DNA of 6,154 bases, from assembly GCA_030044045.1 (NCBI GenBank), contig JASHWO010000107.1, forward strand, positions 1-6,154. The letters run 5' to 3'. Of the stretch, positions 4,768 through 6,154 are shown in pieces (position 1 is the stretch's first letter; the number at the start of each line of letters is the position of its first letter). The stretch is from Acidimicrobiales bacterium. Its GTDB lineage: Bacteria > Actinomycetota > Acidimicrobiia > Acidimicrobiales > RAAP-2. The notes beneath the pieces were generated by a model that had not been told where the DNA came from, searched no databases, and saw only the letters and a program-made list of their open reading frames with translations. Position numbers and translations under genes: made by a program.

Positions 4768-6071
4768 TGCCGTTCTCCGACGTGGAAACAGCCGTCGCCG
4801 CCATCGGGCGGGGGGGCATGGCCGTCGTGGTCGACGACGAGGACCGCGAGAACGAGGGCGACCTGGTGATGGCCGCCGACATGGTGACCCCGGAGAAGAT
4901 CGCCTTCTTCCTGGCCCACACCTCCGGGGTCATCTGCGTGCCGCTGGAGCCCGAGCGGGCCGACCAGCTCGACCTGCCCTTGATGGTGAGCGCCAACACC
5001 GAGGCCCAGCGGACTGCCTTCACGGTGAGCGTCGACGCCCGCCACGACACCACCACCGGCATCTCCGCCGCCGACCGGGCGGCCACCATCGCCGCCCTGA
5101 TCGACCCGGCCACCCGGGCCACCGACCTGAACCGGCCCGGCCACATCTTCCCCTTGCGCTACCGCCCCGGCGGGGTGCTGAAGCGGGCCGGCCACACCGA
5201 GGCCACGGTGGACCTGGCCCGGGCCGCCGGCCTGGCCCCGGCCGGGGTCCTGTGCGAGATCGTCACCGAGGACAAGTCGGGCATGGCCCGCCTCCCGGAG
5301 CTGGAGCAGTTCGCCGAGCGCCACGACCTGCCCCTCATCACCATCGCCCAGCTCATCCGCTACCGCCGCCGCACCGAGAAGCTGGTCCGCCGCCTGTCCG
5401 AGGCCCGTATCCCCACCGGCGCCGGGGCGTTCGCTGCCTACGTGTACGAGTCGGTGCTCGATGGGGAGCAGCACTTGGCCCTGGTGATGGGGGAGGTGGC
5501 CGGCCAGCAGGACGTGCTGGTGCGAGTGCACTCGGAGTGCCTGACCGGCGACGTCTTTGGCTCGTTGCGCTGCGACTGCGGGCCCCAGCTCCAGGCGGCG
5601 CTGGCCCGCATCGAGCAGGAGGGCCGGGGGGTCCTCGTCTACCTGCGGGGCCACGAGGGCCGGGGCATCGGCCTGGGCCACAAGATCCGCGCCTACCACC
5701 TCCAGGACGACGGCCACGACACGGTCGACGCCAACCTGGCCCAGGGTCTCCCGGTGGACAGCCGGGAGTACGGCATCGGCGCGCAGATGCTGGTCGACCT
5801 CGGGGTCACGACCATGCGGCTGATGACCAACAACCCGTCCAAGTACGGCGGGCTGGAGGGGTTCGGGTTGGACATCGTGGAGCGGGTGCCGCTGGAGTCC
5901 TCGCCGAACCCGGAGAACATCGAGTACTTGCGGACCAAGCGCGAGCGGATGGGCCACCTGCTGGACGGGCTGGACGGCATCGCTGAGGAGACCGGTGCCG
6001 GGGGCTCGGGGCGGACCGGCACTGGGCGGACCGGCACTGGGGGGGGCGGGGGGACCGATGTCGTCGTCTGA
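4767..6071 (+). CDS. ribBA: Bifunctional DHBP synthase / GTP cyclohydrolase II
   Basis: Makes both riboflavin precursors: 3,4-dihydroxy-2-butanone 4-phosphate from ribulose 5-phosphate (RibB half) and the diaminopyrimidine from GTP (RibA half). 434 residues. The RibB domain (about 1-200) has [11 protein letters not shown] (23-33), [33 protein letters not shown] and GHTEAT (142-147). The RibA domain (about 208-405) has [17 protein letters not shown], with zinc ligands Cys258, Cys269 and Cys271 spaced as in E. coli. [12 protein letters not shown] (292-303) has GH where E. coli has Gln, a form I associate with actinobacterial RibBA. Tyr310, Asp331 and Arg333 align with E. coli Tyr105, Asp126 and Arg128. 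TNNPSK and ERVPLE follow. After [10 protein letters not shown] the last ~30 residues are a Gly/Thr/Arg-rich low-complexity tail, encoded partly by a 15-bp tandem repeat and a G tract. The start is coupled to ribD; the 3' end overlaps the next gene by 14 bases. Confidence 0.97.
   Translation: MPFSDVETAVAAIGRGGMAVVVDDEDRENEGDLVMAADMVTPEKIAFFLAHTSGVICVPLEPERADQLDLPLMVSANTEAQRTAFTVSVDARHDTTTGISAADRAATIAALIDPATRATDLNRPGHIFPLRYRPGGVLKRAGHTEATVDLARAAGLAPAGVLCEIVTEDKSGMARLPELEQFAERHDLPLITIAQLIRYRRRTEKLVRRLSEARIPTGAGAFAAYVYESVLDGEQHLALVMGEVAGQQDVLVRVHSECLTGDVFGSLRCDCGPQLQAALARIEQEGRGVLVYLRGHEGRGIGLGHKIRAYHLQDDGHDTVDANLAQGLPVDSREYGIGAQMLVDLGVTTMRLMTNNPSKYGGLEGFGLDIVERVPLESSPNPENIEYLRTKRERMGHLLDGLDGIAEETGAGGSGRTGTGRTGTGGGGGTDVVV
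6011..6040 (+). repeat. 15-bp tandem repeat, two exact copies, in the ribBA tail
   Basis: GCGGACCGGCACTGG occurs at 6011-6025 and again at 6026-6040, encoding GRTGT twice. A tract of eight G, one C and six G (6039-6053) follows at once, ending 4 bases before the next start codon. Confidence 0.9.
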
Positions 6072-6154
6072 CGAGACCGCCCTGCCCGAAGGGGTGGTCG
6101 AGTCGCTGGCCGGCCGGGTCGGCTCGGTCCTGGTCGGCGACCAGGAGGGGCGGG
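6058..6154 (+). CDS. Start of an unidentified downstream gene (3' end outside window)
   Basis: An open frame from ATG 6058 to the window edge, overlapping the ribBA stop (6069-6071) by 14 bases in the +1 frame. The 32 visible residues include [20 protein letters not shown] and end QEGR. Almost all third codon positions are G or C, so it is very probably coding. Its ribosome binding site would be the G6 run at 6048-6053, 4 bases before the ATG. The start does not resemble RibH or RibE. The short stretch [11 protein letters not shown] vaguely resembles the N-terminal segment of MoxR-type AAA ATPases, which precedes their Walker A motif; that motif would lie outside the window, so the identity stays open. 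Confidence 0.7.
   Translation, partial: MSSSDETALPEGVVESLAGRVGSVLVGDQEGR

Noticed and set aside
4575..5957. Long antisense open frame (460 codons) opposite ribD/ribBA
   Set aside because: It mirrors two unmistakable genes. Its protein is His/Gly/Val/Gln-rich with no family resemblance, as expected opposite GC-biased codons.
1..6154. tRNA or rRNA genes, CRISPR arrays, insertion sequences, prophage genes, attachment sites
   Set aside because: Looked for and not seen. The repeat at the left edge is an in-frame protein-coding repeat, not a CRISPR, and no transposase-like or integrase-like protein is present.

Overview
The window is very GC-rich, with almost every third codon position G or C. 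It carries ordinary chromosomal genes of an actinobacterium. The tandem aromatic/Gly repeat protein at the left edge (units built around DGGIFAFGDA, FYGSMGG and LNAPVVG) resembles proteins common in Acidimicrobiia, so that class is the best guess. This is an inference from family resemblance, not a database result. All confidently recognised genes are on the + strand.

Layout. (1) 1-641: the 3' end of a gene for a protein of 42-residue tandem repeats, followed by a very strong hairpin terminator. (2) 642-920: a gap unusually dense in perfect inverted repeats. (3) 921-1622: a TetR-family regulator whose true start is uncertain; a perfect palindrome lies just upstream of an alternative start. 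(4) 1623-1813: a gap with a short coding-like stretch that resembles an internal piece of fmt. (5) 1814-2761: fmt, methionyl-tRNA formyltransferase. (6) 2902-3603: rpe, ribulose-phosphate 3-epimerase. (7) 3604-3711: a short AT-richer promoter region with a clear -35/-10 pair overlapped by a KstR-like (TetR-type) operator palindrome. (8) 3712-4767 ribD and 4767-6071 ribBA, translationally coupled by a shared A (TGATG). (9) 6058 to the window end: the start of another gene overlapping the ribBA stop by 14 bases.

How the genes work together. Fmt formylates initiator Met-tRNA. Rpe interconverts ribulose 5-phosphate and xylulose 5-phosphate. Ribulose 5-phosphate is also the substrate of the DHBP synthase half of RibBA, so rpe next to rib genes makes metabolic sense. 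RibBA makes both riboflavin precursors: DHBP from ribulose 5-phosphate and the pyrimidine from GTP. RibD carries out the next deamination and reduction of the pyrimidine branch. Riboflavin synthase (ribE), which commonly sits between ribD and ribBA in actinobacteria, is absent here, and the start of the downstream gene does not look like ribH.

No wholly new system is evident. The parts most worth a second look are the KstR-like operator on the ribD promoter, the highly structured leader before the TetR gene, the slippage-prone G tract at the ribBA/downstream junction, and the fmt-like fragment upstream of fmt.
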